From: Bacteroidota bacterium
GTDB lineage: Bacteria > Bacteroidota > Bacteroidia > UKL13-3
DNA: 33,552 bases
Reading direction: 5' to 3'
Assembly: GCA_947459415.1 (NCBI GenBank)
Contig: CANHDN010000012.1
Span: 1 to 33,552 of the forward strand
Part shown: positions 1 to 8,267 of the stretch, one piece after another
Layout of the letters: each line of letters starts with the position of its first letter
How positions within the stretch are numbered: position 1 is the first letter of the stretch
The notes under the pieces: model-generated
Databases searched by the model: none
Told to the model about the DNA's origin: nothing
What the model saw: only the letters and a program-made list of their open reading frames with translations
Made by a program: the position numbers and the translations under genes

Positions 1-2
1 TC

Positions 3-1148
3 AACCTTGCCTTATCGGCTGTATGGGTTAGTGTAATGGTAATGATTTTATCTATTTGTATTGTGAAGGGATATCAAAATCAAGTTCGAGAGAAATTAAC
101 CGGATTTCATGCACCGATTCAGCTTTCAACGGTAGATTTAAATAATAGTTTTGAAACCAAGCCGCTGGAACGCGATTCTCTGTTAGAAATGCTAGTTCCG
201 CAAAAGCCTGGTGTTAAATTTCTACAAACTTTCGCAACTAAAGCTGGAATCATTAAAACGGATGAATCTTTTGAAGGGATCGTATTAAAAGGAGTAGGGT
301 CAAATTATAATTGGGAATTCTTGCGTAACCATGTTGTTGCTGGAAAAATACCTAAATTGAATGATTCAGTAGCTTCGCAAGAGATATTGATATCAGCCAT
401 TACTGCTAACAGAATGAATTATCATTTGGGGGATCCGGTCTTGGTTTATTTTGTGCAGGATCCGCCAAGAGTAAGAAAATTTAACATTGTAGGAATTTTT
501 GATACAGGCATGGGTGAACTTGATGAACGCTATGCATTTGTAGATTTAAAACAAGTTCAAAAACTAAATAATTGGTCTAATTATGAGGTGAGTGGTTATG
601 AAATTGGTTTGAACCGATTTGATGACATGCAAGAGATGCAAATGAGTTTAACAGAGGTGGTTCCCTATAATATGTCAATCAATACGATTTCAGATTTGTA
701 TCCCGCTTTATTTGATTGGCTTAAGCTATTAGATTTAAATGCAATTATTATTCTATTATTGATGTTAGCAGTAGCTGCCATTAATATGATTACTGCTTTG
801 CTCATTTTAATATTGGAGCGAACGCACATGATCGGAGTGCTAAAAGCGCTAGGGGCACCCAATAATTTTATTGGAGAGGTTTTTTTATGGATGGCATCTC
901 AAATTATTTTTAAAGGATTGTTATTGGGTAATTTGTTTGGTTTGGGCTTGGCCTTCACCCAACAAAAATTTGGCTGGCTAAAATTGGATCAAAAGTCATA
1001 TTATTTAAATAGGGTTCCTATTGAGTTTGATTGGCAAATGATTTTGCTCATTAACCTGCTTAGTTTTATTTTATGTCTGCTTATTTTGTTCATTCCGGTT
1101 CGCATGGTTTCTCGCATAAATCCAGTGAAAACGATTCAATTTAAATAG
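3..1148 (+). CDS. ABC transporter permease, FtsX/LolC-LolE-like (5' truncated by window edge)
   Basis: Frame is open to the left edge (NLALSAVWVSVMVMILSICIVKGYQNQVREKL...). C-terminal TM helices and 'ILERTHMIGVLKALGAPNNFI' are typical of FtsX-like permeases. Confidence 0.85.
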   Translation, partial: NLALSAVWVSVMVMILSICIVKGYQNQVREKLTGFHAPIQLSTVDLNNSFETKPLERDSLLEMLVPQKPGVKFLQTFATKAGIIKTDESFEGIVLKGVGSNYNWEFLRNHVVAGKIPKLNDSVASQEILISAITANRMNYHLGDPVLVYFVQDPPRVRKFNIVGIFDTGMGELDERYAFVDLKQVQKLNNWSNYEVSGYEIGLNRFDDMQEMQMSLTEVVPYNMSINTISDLYPALFDWLKLLDLNAIIILLLMLAVAAINMITALLILILERTHMIGVLKALGAPNNFIGEVFLWMASQIIFKGLLLGNLFGLGLAFTQQKFGWLKLDQKSYYLNRVPIEFDWQMILLINLLSFILCLLILFIPVRMVSRINPVKTIQFK

Positions 1149-1149
1149 C

Positions 1150-1923
1150 ATGAAAAATTGGATACCAAACCATTTAAAATTTCCCTTTTGGTGGGTGTTT
1201 AAATCTCCCCAAAGAAGCCTTGGTTTTATTACATTATGGACTGATTTGAAAGGGATTGCTCATTTTATTTGGCGTAAATATTTTATTGCTGTACCACCAA
1301 AACCTTTGAGTATTTGTGTGGGGATTTATAATAGAAGTGAGCTGTTTCTTAACCACTTTATACCTTCCTTGGCCCAATGTGATCATCCTGAATTAATAGA
1401 ATTATCCATCTTTGATTGTGGTAGCAATGATACCTCAGTTTTGAAGGAGCAAATTCAAAAGCGTTTCAAAGGCTCCCTAAAATTTAGCTCAGAAATCATT
1501 CCATTTACAAGATCTATGAGCTTTAATAAAGCAGTTAAGCAGGCAAGTAATCAAGTTGTTTTTTTATGTGATGCCGATTTTTCACTGCCCAAAGATTTGG
1601 TTCAGAAATGTTCTAATTATACTGCTCCAAATACTTGTTGGTTTCCAATTGTATTTTATCTGTATAAAAATAAGCCGCAGTATTACCATCCAACTCATGG
1701 AGAATGGATGCAATGGGGAGGTAAGGGTATTGTTGCTTGTTACAAAAAAGATTTTGAAATGCTTGGTTGTTTAAATGAAGATTTTACAAGTTGGGGAGGT
1801 GAAGATGAAGAATTTTATTTACGCTGTTATGCCAATCATATGAAAGTTATCAGATACCGTGAAAAGGAATTATTACATCATTGGCATCCTAGCTTGAATC
1901 CGAAATATAAAAAATTAGAATAA
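1150..1923 (+). CDS. Glycosyltransferase family 2 protein with galactosyltransferase-like C-terminal motif
   Basis: ORF with 'ICVGIYNRSE', 'VVFLCDADFSLP' (DxD-like) and 'SWGGEDEEFYLRC'. Confidence 0.8.
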   Translation: MKNWIPNHLKFPFWWVFKSPQRSLGFITLWTDLKGIAHFIWRKYFIAVPPKPLSICVGIYNRSELFLNHFIPSLAQCDHPELIELSIFDCGSNDTSVLKEQIQKRFKGSLKFSSEIIPFTRSMSFNKAVKQASNQVVFLCDADFSLPKDLVQKCSNYTAPNTCWFPIVFYLYKNKPQYYHPTHGEWMQWGGKGIVACYKKDFEMLGCLNEDFTSWGGEDEEFYLRCYANHMKVIRYREKELLHHWHPSLNPKYKKLE

Positions 1924-1947
1924 AAGAGGAAAATATAATAGTTGTTG

Positions 1948-1955
1948 TATATTTG
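1948..1955 (+). promoter_or_regulatory. Putative Bacteroidota -7 box TATATTTG upstream of the 1964 glycosyltransferase
   Basis: TAnnTTTG match 8 bp before the ATG; no convincing -33 element seen. Confidence 0.4.
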
Positions 1956-1963
1956 CCTCAAGT

Positions 1964-2740
1964 ATGAATGAACCATTAGTAAGTATTATCACTCCGTCTT
2001 TTAACCAAGGAAAGTGGTTAGAAGATACCATACTGTCGGTTTTAAATCAAACCTATTCCCACATTGAATATATCATAATTGATGGTGGATCTACAGATCA
2101 ATCCAAGGAAATAATTGAAAAATACGCGGATAGATTAACTTATTGGCAAAGTAAGCCAGATGGAGGCCAAGCAGATGCATTAAACATTGGAATTAAAAAA
2201 GCCAAAGGAGATCTGATTGCTTATTTAAATGCAGATGACTTGTTAGAACCCAATGCGGTGGAAGGAATTATTCATGCATACGAGGTAAATCAAGAGTTTT
2301 CTATTTATTATGGTAAATGTAAAACAATTGATTCCCAGGGTAAATTGTTAGAAGAAGGAAATGGTAATCAGGTTTATTTTGAAACTTTAGCTAAAGATGG
2401 CATGCTACCCAATATGTATCAACCAGCATGTTTTTTTAATAGGGCATACCTTCGTAGAGACTCGTTTGTAGACAGTTCGCTCAAGTATGCTTTTGATTAC
2501 GAGTTGATTTTATTTTTAGCAAGTACCAAGTCTATTTTATTTTTGAATAGGGATGTAGCCAGTTACAGGGTGCATACAGAAAGTAAAAGTTACCTATTTA
2601 AAATAGATGCTTATAAAGAAAAATTAAGCCTACAAGAAAAGTATAATACCAAAAACTACCTGCTCATCAAATGGAAGCGAATTAAATTAGCGCTTGCAGA
2701 AAAAACAGGTAAAATAGCAAACGGCCATGCTGCCTTGTAA
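1964..2740 (+). CDS. Glycosyltransferase family 2 protein
   Basis: 'VSIITPSFNQGKWLEDTILSVLNQTYSHIEYIIIDGGSTDQS' and 'YLNADD' are classic GT-A/GT2 motifs. Confidence 0.92.
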   Translation: MNEPLVSIITPSFNQGKWLEDTILSVLNQTYSHIEYIIIDGGSTDQSKEIIEKYADRLTYWQSKPDGGQADALNIGIKKAKGDLIAYLNADDLLEPNAVEGIIHAYEVNQEFSIYYGKCKTIDSQGKLLEEGNGNQVYFETLAKDGMLPNMYQPACFFNRAYLRRDSFVDSSLKYAFDYELILFLASTKSILFLNRDVASYRVHTESKSYLFKIDAYKEKLSLQEKYNTKNYLLIKWKRIKLALAEKTGKIANGHAAL

Positions 2741-2747
2741 TTCAAAA

Positions 2748-3725
2748 CTAATTGTTTAGAATCCCTACCAAATTTAATAAATCTGGGTTCAGTGGTTTTT
2801 TCTTTGTAATTGCATCAATAAATGGGGTCAGGGTAATTTGATTATTTATTAATCCACACATTTTATTTTTTTCTCCAGCTAATAGTGCATTTACAGCGCC
2901 GTATCCAAGTTTTGATGCTAAAACCCTGTCATAAGTGGTTGGTGAACCGCCTCTTTGAATATGCCCCAAAATAACTACTCGAGATTCAAAACCAGGAATT
3001 TCTTTATTTAATATTGTTGAAATGGCACTCGCTCCGCCTTCAAAATTTCCTTCTGCAACCACTACAATAGAGAAAGATTTTTTTGTTTCAGATCTGCTTT
3101 TAAAAAAGTTTATGAGTTGAACATGATCATTTTTTACTTCTGGTAGCATCACCATTTCTGCACCACCTGCAATAGTAGCAGCAAGGGCTATAAATCCGGT
3201 ATCTCTTCCCATTACTTCGATAAAAAATATTCGACCATGACTTTCAGCCGTATCTCTAATTTTATCTATGGCCTGCACAGCAGTATTGATAGCAGTATCA
3301 AAGCCTATGGTTAAATCAGTTCCATATAAATCATTATCGATGGTTCCGGGCGCACCAATAGAAGGAATACCATATTCGTTATAAAAAATTTCTGCTCCCG
3401 TAAAAGTTCCATTTCCACCAATACAAATAATACCTTCTATCCCTTCCTTTTTTAAATTTTGATAGGCTATCTCCCTGCCTTCTTTTGTCATAAATTCTTT
3501 GCTTCTAGATGATTTTAGGATCGTTCCGCCACGCTGAATAATGTTACCTACAGAGCGAGAATTTAGTTCAATAAAATTTTCAGCACCTTTAATCATCCCA
3601 TTGTATCCTTGTAAAATTCCGCTTACTGCAACATTTTTTGAGATGGCAGTTCTAACTACAGCCCTAATACAAGCGTTCATTCCAGGCGAATCTCCACCAG
3701 AGGTAAATACAGCAATTTTTTTCAT
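2748..3725 (-). CDS. pfkA: 6-phosphofructokinase
   Basis: 'TSGGDSPGMNACIRAVVR', 'GAPGTIDNDL', 'VMGRDTGFIA', 'LGHIQRGGSPTTYDR'. Confidence 0.95.
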   Translation of the reverse strand: MKKIAVFTSGGDSPGMNACIRAVVRTAISKNVAVSGILQGYNGMIKGAENFIELNSRSVGNIIQRGGTILKSSRSKEFMTKEGREIAYQNLKKEGIEGIICIGGNGTFTGAEIFYNEYGIPSIGAPGTIDNDLYGTDLTIGFDTAINTAVQAIDKIRDTAESHGRIFFIEVMGRDTGFIALAATIAGGAEMVMLPEVKNDHVQLINFFKSRSETKKSFSIVVVAEGNFEGGASAISTILNKEIPGFESRVVILGHIQRGGSPTTYDRVLASKLGYGAVNALLAGEKNKMCGLINNQITLTPFIDAITKKKPLNPDLLNLVGILNN

Positions 3726-3736
3726 GTGGTAAATAT

Positions 3737-3773
3737 AAAAAAAAAGGTCGTTTCAATTGAAACGACCTTTTTT
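3737..3773 (-). terminator. Perfect palindromic terminator, potentially bidirectional, mainly for the 3791-4723 lipoprotein gene
   Basis: GGTCGTTTCAATTGAAACGACC (3746-3767) flanked by A9 and T6; lies 3' of the minus-strand gene ending at 3791. Confidence 0.85.
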
Positions 3774-3790
3774 ATACAATCAAATTATGA

Positions 3791-4723
3791 CTATAATTCT
3801 ACTTTTACAATTAATAAAATCTGACCAGTTGCACCAGCAGCCGGACTTCCAACTTTGATTAATCCTCTTTTTCCATCACTCTTTTTGAAAGCATATACTT
3901 GGTTTACGCTCATATTTGCAACTCTGTCTAACATACCAACTTCAAAATCTATGGTTTGTAATTCGGTCATAAATGTACCACCCACTAAGGCATCAAATTC
4001 TGAAGCATTGATAGAAGTTAATTTTAAAGAAGTTTTATTTTTTGTAGGCCAAGTAGATACTTCGCTAGCCCAACCTGTTCCAGCAGCAAAGTTGTAATCA
4101 GGAGAGTATAACGCATTTTGCACGTTTCCAGCAGTATTGTAGAAATAGATGAAATCAATTTTTGATGAATTGTCTTTTGCTAAATCAACACCAGTGGTTC
4201 CAGCGCGGTATCTTCTAAATCCATCTGCTACACCAAAGAAACGATATTCGTTAGTAGTATTACTTGGTGCTCCAATCAAAATTTGACCAGATGTAACCAT
4301 ACTTTCAATCGTTACAGTAAATGAAGTGGTAGTTGATTTACCTTTTGTATCTTCAACTTTCACAGTGTAAGTAATGATATCACCCTCGTCTATTACAACA
4401 TCTAGTGCATCTATGTAATTTTTAATTAAATCCTTACCAGTTAAAGTTTCTTCAGCAACTACAAAAGTACTCTGACCAACGATGGCACGGGTAATACTAA
4501 TTTTAGCTAATTTAACATCCGTATCTGCAGAAGCAACTACTTTTATTTCTACGGTATCTAAAGATAAAGATGAGCTAAATGATTTTACACCATCGTTCAC
4601 AGTTAGGGTAGGTGCTGCAAATACTTTTGCATCTCCATCTGGATCTTCTCCACCGCAAGAGCTAAATAATACAGTTGCTGAAAGTGCAGTAAGCACGAAC
4701 ATTGATTTAAATAATTTTTTCAT
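3791..4723 (-). CDS. Putative surface lipoprotein of unknown function, possible Ig-like N-terminal domain
   Basis: Signal peptide with lipobox 'LSATVLFSSC' followed by acidic GGEDPDGD; beta-rich sequence; own promoter and terminator. Confidence 0.8.
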   Translation of the reverse strand: MKKLFKSMFVLTALSATVLFSSCGGEDPDGDAKVFAAPTLTVNDGVKSFSSSLSLDTVEIKVVASADTDVKLAKISITRAIVGQSTFVVAEETLTGKDLIKNYIDALDVVIDEGDIITYTVKVEDTKGKSTTTSFTVTIESMVTSGQILIGAPSNTTNEYRFFGVADGFRRYRAGTTGVDLAKDNSSKIDFIYFYNTAGNVQNALYSPDYNFAAGTGWASEVSTWPTKNKTSLKLTSINASEFDALVGGTFMTELQTIDFEVGMLDRVANMSVNQVYAFKKSDGKRGLIKVGSPAAGATGQILLIVKVEL

Positions 4724-4745
4724 TTTTCAATTAATTTTGGTTTAG

Positions 4746-4774
4746 CAAATATAGGTTTAAGTTTTTAATTTCAA
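4746..4774 (-). promoter_or_regulatory. Bacteroidota-type promoter for the 3791-4723 lipoprotein gene
   Basis: On minus strand: TTG (4774-4772), 18 bp, TATATTTG (4753-4746), with the ATG at 4723. Confidence 0.6.
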
Positions 4775-5085
4775 TTCTCTTTTAATTCTCTTTCTTCGTT
4801 GGATTCATGCTTAAACTCATCAAAGTCGTAGTCTGGCATTAAATCAGTTTTTATATATTGAACTGTTTCGTTTAATGCCTCTACAAATTTGTTGAAATCT
4901 TCTTTGTACAAGAAAATTTTGTGTTTAACGTAGTTGCCATCTTCAAAGCTTTTTTTACTCTCTGTAATGGTTAAAAAGTAATCTTTTCCACGGGTAGATT
5001 TTACGTCGAAAAAATAAGTTCTCTTTCCAGCGCGAATTTTTTTAGAAAAAATTTCTTGGCTATCGTTTTTGTTGTATTCCTCCAT
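4771..5085 (-). CDS. DUF3276 / PUR-alpha-like nucleic-acid-binding protein
   Basis: 'IRAGKRTYFFDVKSTRGKDYFLTITESKK...HKIFLYKEDFNKFVEAL' matches the Bacteroidota PUR family. Preferred start is the internal Met MEEYNKND at 5085 rather than 5154. Confidence 0.85.
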   Translation of the reverse strand: MEEYNKNDSQEIFSKKIRAGKRTYFFDVKSTRGKDYFLTITESKKSFEDGNYVKHKIFLYKEDFNKFVEALNETVQYIKTDLMPDYDFDEFKHESNEERELKEN

Positions 5086-5152
5086 GAACTTGTTATATAG
5101 TGTAAACCTCGGCAAAATATGAGTTACAAGTTTGATTTCATAACATTTTTTC

Positions 5153-5187
5153 AACAGTTTACAATTTATTGAAATTGTAAAACTGTT
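5153..5187. repeat. Inverted repeat / hairpin between the ABC exporter and DUF3276 genes
   Basis: AACAGTTTACAATTT (5153-5167), loop ATTG, AAATTGTAAAACTGTT (5172-5187); 15 bp stem with one bulged A. Confidence 0.75.
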
Positions 5188-5193
5188 TTAGCT

Positions 5194-7011
5194 TTATTCA
5201 TCCTGAATTTGTTTATTGTAAATTTCAGAATATGAGCCTTTTAAATTTAATAACTCATCGTGTGTACCATCTTCAATAATTTTACCTTGGTGAAGGATCA
5301 AAATTCGGTCGGCATCTTTTACACTAGAAACTCGATGGCTAACAATGATGCTTGTTTTATCTTTTTTAATTTCTTTAATGTGATTTAAAATATCAGCCTC
5401 AGTTTGGGTATCTAAAGCACTAAGGCAATCATCAAAAATTAACAAATTTGCATCTTTAATAAAAGCACGAGCAATAGCAACTCGCTGTTTTTGTCCACCA
5501 GAAAGTGTTATTCCGCGTTCTCCAACTTTTGTTTTTATTCCTTCTTTAAATCCTGCAATGGTTTCTTTTAAGCTCGCTTGATGGCATGCCAGATCAAGTT
5601 TAGGCTTTATTTCTTTGTCTTCTTTTTTTAGTCCAAAGGTGATGTTTTGTTCAATGGTATCGCTAAATAAAAATACATCTTGAGGAACATAGCCAATCAG
5701 GTCTTTCCATTGATGCAGGTTTAAATCTGTTAAATTTTTGTGGTCAATATGAATGCTTCCTTTGCTTGGATCAAACACTCTTAACAAGAGTTGAATGAAG
5801 GTAGTTTTGCCAGATCCAGTGCTGCCTAAAATGGCTAATGTACTTCCTTTGGCAATTTTAATATTTATGTGCTCTAAGGCAGGAATCTCTTTACCCGGGT
5901 AGGTGTATGAAACATTGTTAAAATGAATGAATTCTTCAAATTCACAATTGGCCTCAGGGTTCGTATTCATGTTCGGCTTAGTTTCTAAAAACTCATTAAT
6001 TCTTGCCTGAGAAGCCGCTGCGCGTTGAATTAAACTGCTTGTATAACCCAAGCTAGTAACTGGCCAAATTAAAATATTCACATATATAACAAATTCTGCA
6101 ATATTACCCAAACTGGCTCTTCCAGCTATTACTTCTAAGCCACCTATATATATGGTAATGAGTGAACTAAGTCCAGTTAGAAATACCATTAGCGGAAAGA
6201 AAAAAGCATCAACTTTGGCCAGATTCATTTGCTTTTCTTTGTACACCTGCGTCTCTTCATTAAATTTAACAATGCTTGCCTTTTCTGCAGCAAATGCTTT
6301 AATAACCCTAATTCCAGAGAAGGCTTCCTGCACAAATGAGGTAAGCGCAGCTAATTGTACTTGAATGGCATCGCTGCGCGTATTGATTAAATTATTGATT
6401 TTGTAAATGGCAAAGGATAAGATAGGCAAGGGGGCAATTACCAACCAGGTTAATCTGGTATTAACTGTGAACATAACAATTAATACTAAAATGATTGTTA
6501 CGAGTAGGTTTATGGCATACATTAGCGCCGGGCCAACATACATTCTTACCCTGCTTACATCTTCGCTAATTCTCGACATTAAATCTCCAATTCGATGATT
6601 TCTGTAAAAGGTCTGATCCAATAATTGATAATGCGTAAAAACTTCATTTTTAAGGTCATACTCTATTTTTCTGCTCATTACAATAATGGTTTGACGCATA
6701 AAATACATGAATAAGCCTCTAATAATGGCAAAGGCAATGACCAATAAAGTAAAATATAGAATGGAGCTACCGAGACTGTTCGTCAGGCTTTCTGTGAGGG
6801 TTTGGTTATTTTTTGCTTGAACCAATTCATTCAAATGATCTTTTATTAAATCAATTGATTTTCTTACAAGTTGCGCCGGGAAAATGGCAAATAAGTTAGA
6901 AGCGGTAACAAATATTACACCCAATAAGAGCCTAATTTTGTATTTGATAAAATATTTATTGAGGTGTTTTAGCGCTTTCAAGCCCACAAATAAAAGGAAA
7001 ACACTGCACAA
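5194..7011 (-). CDS. ABC transporter, fused TM + ATPase half-transporter (MsbA-like exporter)
   Basis: TM domain, Walker A 'GSTGSGKTT', signature 'LSGGQKQR', Walker B 'LLIFDDCLSALD', H-loop 'IIVSHRVSSV'. The real start may be a few codons downstream. Confidence 0.93.
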   Translation of the reverse strand: MCSVFLLFVGLKALKHLNKYFIKYKIRLLLGVIFVTASNLFAIFPAQLVRKSIDLIKDHLNELVQAKNNQTLTESLTNSLGSSILYFTLLVIAFAIIRGLFMYFMRQTIIVMSRKIEYDLKNEVFTHYQLLDQTFYRNHRIGDLMSRISEDVSRVRMYVGPALMYAINLLVTIILVLIVMFTVNTRLTWLVIAPLPILSFAIYKINNLINTRSDAIQVQLAALTSFVQEAFSGIRVIKAFAAEKASIVKFNEETQVYKEKQMNLAKVDAFFFPLMVFLTGLSSLITIYIGGLEVIAGRASLGNIAEFVIYVNILIWPVTSLGYTSSLIQRAAASQARINEFLETKPNMNTNPEANCEFEEFIHFNNVSYTYPGKEIPALEHINIKIAKGSTLAILGSTGSGKTTFIQLLLRVFDPSKGSIHIDHKNLTDLNLHQWKDLIGYVPQDVFLFSDTIEQNITFGLKKEDKEIKPKLDLACHQASLKETIAGFKEGIKTKVGERGITLSGGQKQRVAIARAFIKDANLLIFDDCLSALDTQTEADILNHIKEIKKDKTSIIVSHRVSSVKDADRILILHQGKIIEDGTHDELLNLKGSYSEIYNKQIQDE

Positions 7012-7034
7012 ATTCTGTGGCTTTTTTTTTGCCC

Positions 7035-7063
7035 TTGAAAAATAAAAAATAAAACTACTTTTG
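7035..7063 (+). promoter_or_regulatory. Bacteroidota-type promoter of the Leu/Glu dehydrogenase gene
   Basis: TTG (7035-7037), 18 bp, TACTTTTG (7056-7063), then GC-rich CCCCCGAT. Confidence 0.65.
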
Positions 7064-7101
7064 CCCCCGATAAAAAATATTTTAAAACCCCTTATTTAAT
7101 T

Positions 7102-8175
7102 ATGGCAGAACAAGAAATTTTTACTCAGCTTGGCACGTATGATCATGAACAGATCGTTTTTTGCAACGACAATTCAACTGGTTTAAAAGCAATTATAGCA
7201 ATTCACAATACAGTTCTTGGACCAGGATTAGGTGGAACCCGTGTATGGAATTATAGCAATGAGGCTGAGGCAATAAATGATGTAATGCGCTTATCTCGCG
7301 GAATGACCTATAAAGCAGCTATTTCGGGTTTAAATCTAGGTGGCGCTAAGGCTGTAATTATTGGCGATGCTTCTAAAATTAAAACAGAAGCATTGATGCG
7401 TAAATTTGGTCGCTTCGTAGAAAATTTAAACGGTAAATATATTACAGCAGAAGATGTGAATACTACTACCCGCGACATGGAATATGTAAATATGGAAACT
7501 CAACATGTGGTTGGATTACCAGAAAGCATGGGTGGTGGCGGTGATCCAAGTCCTGTTACGGCATATGGTGTGTATATGGGAATGAAAGCAAGTGCAAAAA
7601 ATGTATTTGGTTCAGACAGCTTAAGTGGAAAGAAAATAGCCGTGCAAGGAGTTGGAAAAGTGGGCGGACATTTGTTAGAGTTTTTACACAAAGAAGGTGC
7701 AAGCCTGTTTATCAGTGATATTAATCAAGATACATTAAAACATTATGCATCAACTTTGGGCGCAAATGTGGTAAATGGTGACGAAATATACGGTTTAGAT
7801 GTAGATGTTTTTGCTCCTTGTGCCTTAGGTGCAGTATTAAATGATGCCAATATTGCTCAATTAAAGTGCTCAATTATTGCTGGTGCAGCTAACAATCAAT
7901 TGGCAGAAGAGACCGTTCATGGTCCTGCTTTGATGAATAAAGGTATCACCTATGCACCAGATTTTTTAATAAATGCAGGCGGCTTAATTAATGTGTATCA
8001 AGAGCATATTGGTTATAACAAAGAAACAGCCTATCGCCAAGCTCAACATATCTATGATGTAACATTAGAAATATTAAAAGTCTCAGCATCAGAAAAAATT
8101 CATACCCAAAAAGTTGCTATGAATTTGGCTGAAAAGCGTATTAGTGATATTTCAAAATTAAAATCAACTTATTAA
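7102..8175 (+). CDS. Glu/Leu/Phe/Val dehydrogenase family protein (leucine dehydrogenase-like)
   Basis: 'GPGLGGTRVWNY', 'LSRGMTYKAAISGLNLGGAKAVI', 'GVGKVGGHLLEFLHKEGA'. Confidence 0.92.
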   Translation: MAEQEIFTQLGTYDHEQIVFCNDNSTGLKAIIAIHNTVLGPGLGGTRVWNYSNEAEAINDVMRLSRGMTYKAAISGLNLGGAKAVIIGDASKIKTEALMRKFGRFVENLNGKYITAEDVNTTTRDMEYVNMETQHVVGLPESMGGGGDPSPVTAYGVYMGMKASAKNVFGSDSLSGKKIAVQGVGKVGGHLLEFLHKEGASLFISDINQDTLKHYASTLGANVVNGDEIYGLDVDVFAPCALGAVLNDANIAQLKCSIIAGAANNQLAEETVHGPALMNKGITYAPDFLINAGGLINVYQEHIGYNKETAYRQAQHIYDVTLEILKVSASEKIHTQKVAMNLAEKRISDISKLKSTY

Positions 8176-8195
8176 TCAAATCCCTCAACTGTCTG

Positions 8196-8252
8196 AACAG
8201 GCAGCAAACGTTCTTTAAATTTTGTTTTGAAAGGCCAAGTTTGCTGCCTGTT
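8196..8252 (+). repeat. Long-loop inverted repeat between the dehydrogenase and nusB
   Basis: AACAGGCAGCAAAC (8196-8209) and GTTTGCTGCCTGTT (8239-8252), 14 bp perfect stem, 29 nt loop, then TTGATTT. Could be a terminator or a leader structure. Confidence 0.75.
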
Positions 8253-8267
8253 TTGATTTAAATATTT

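Noticed and set aside
665-862. Antisense or out-of-frame ORFs inside well-supported genes (665-862, 1556-1774, 3541-3732, 3855-4097, 4482-4745, 6152-6598, 7500-7691, 9465-9701, 10054-10305, 11739-13464 set, 13602-13790, 18867-19341 set, 21762-22636 set, 23255-23851 set, 25044-25244, 26906-27223, 28925-29119, 30689-30892)
   Set aside because: All lie within strongly supported CDSs on another frame or strand, are short, and show no domain motifs or own promoters.
1150-2740. Two glycosyltransferases plus FkbM methyltransferase and GT4 as a new polysaccharide cluster
   Set aside because: The genes are scattered across the window among housekeeping genes and lack polymerase, flippase or export components.
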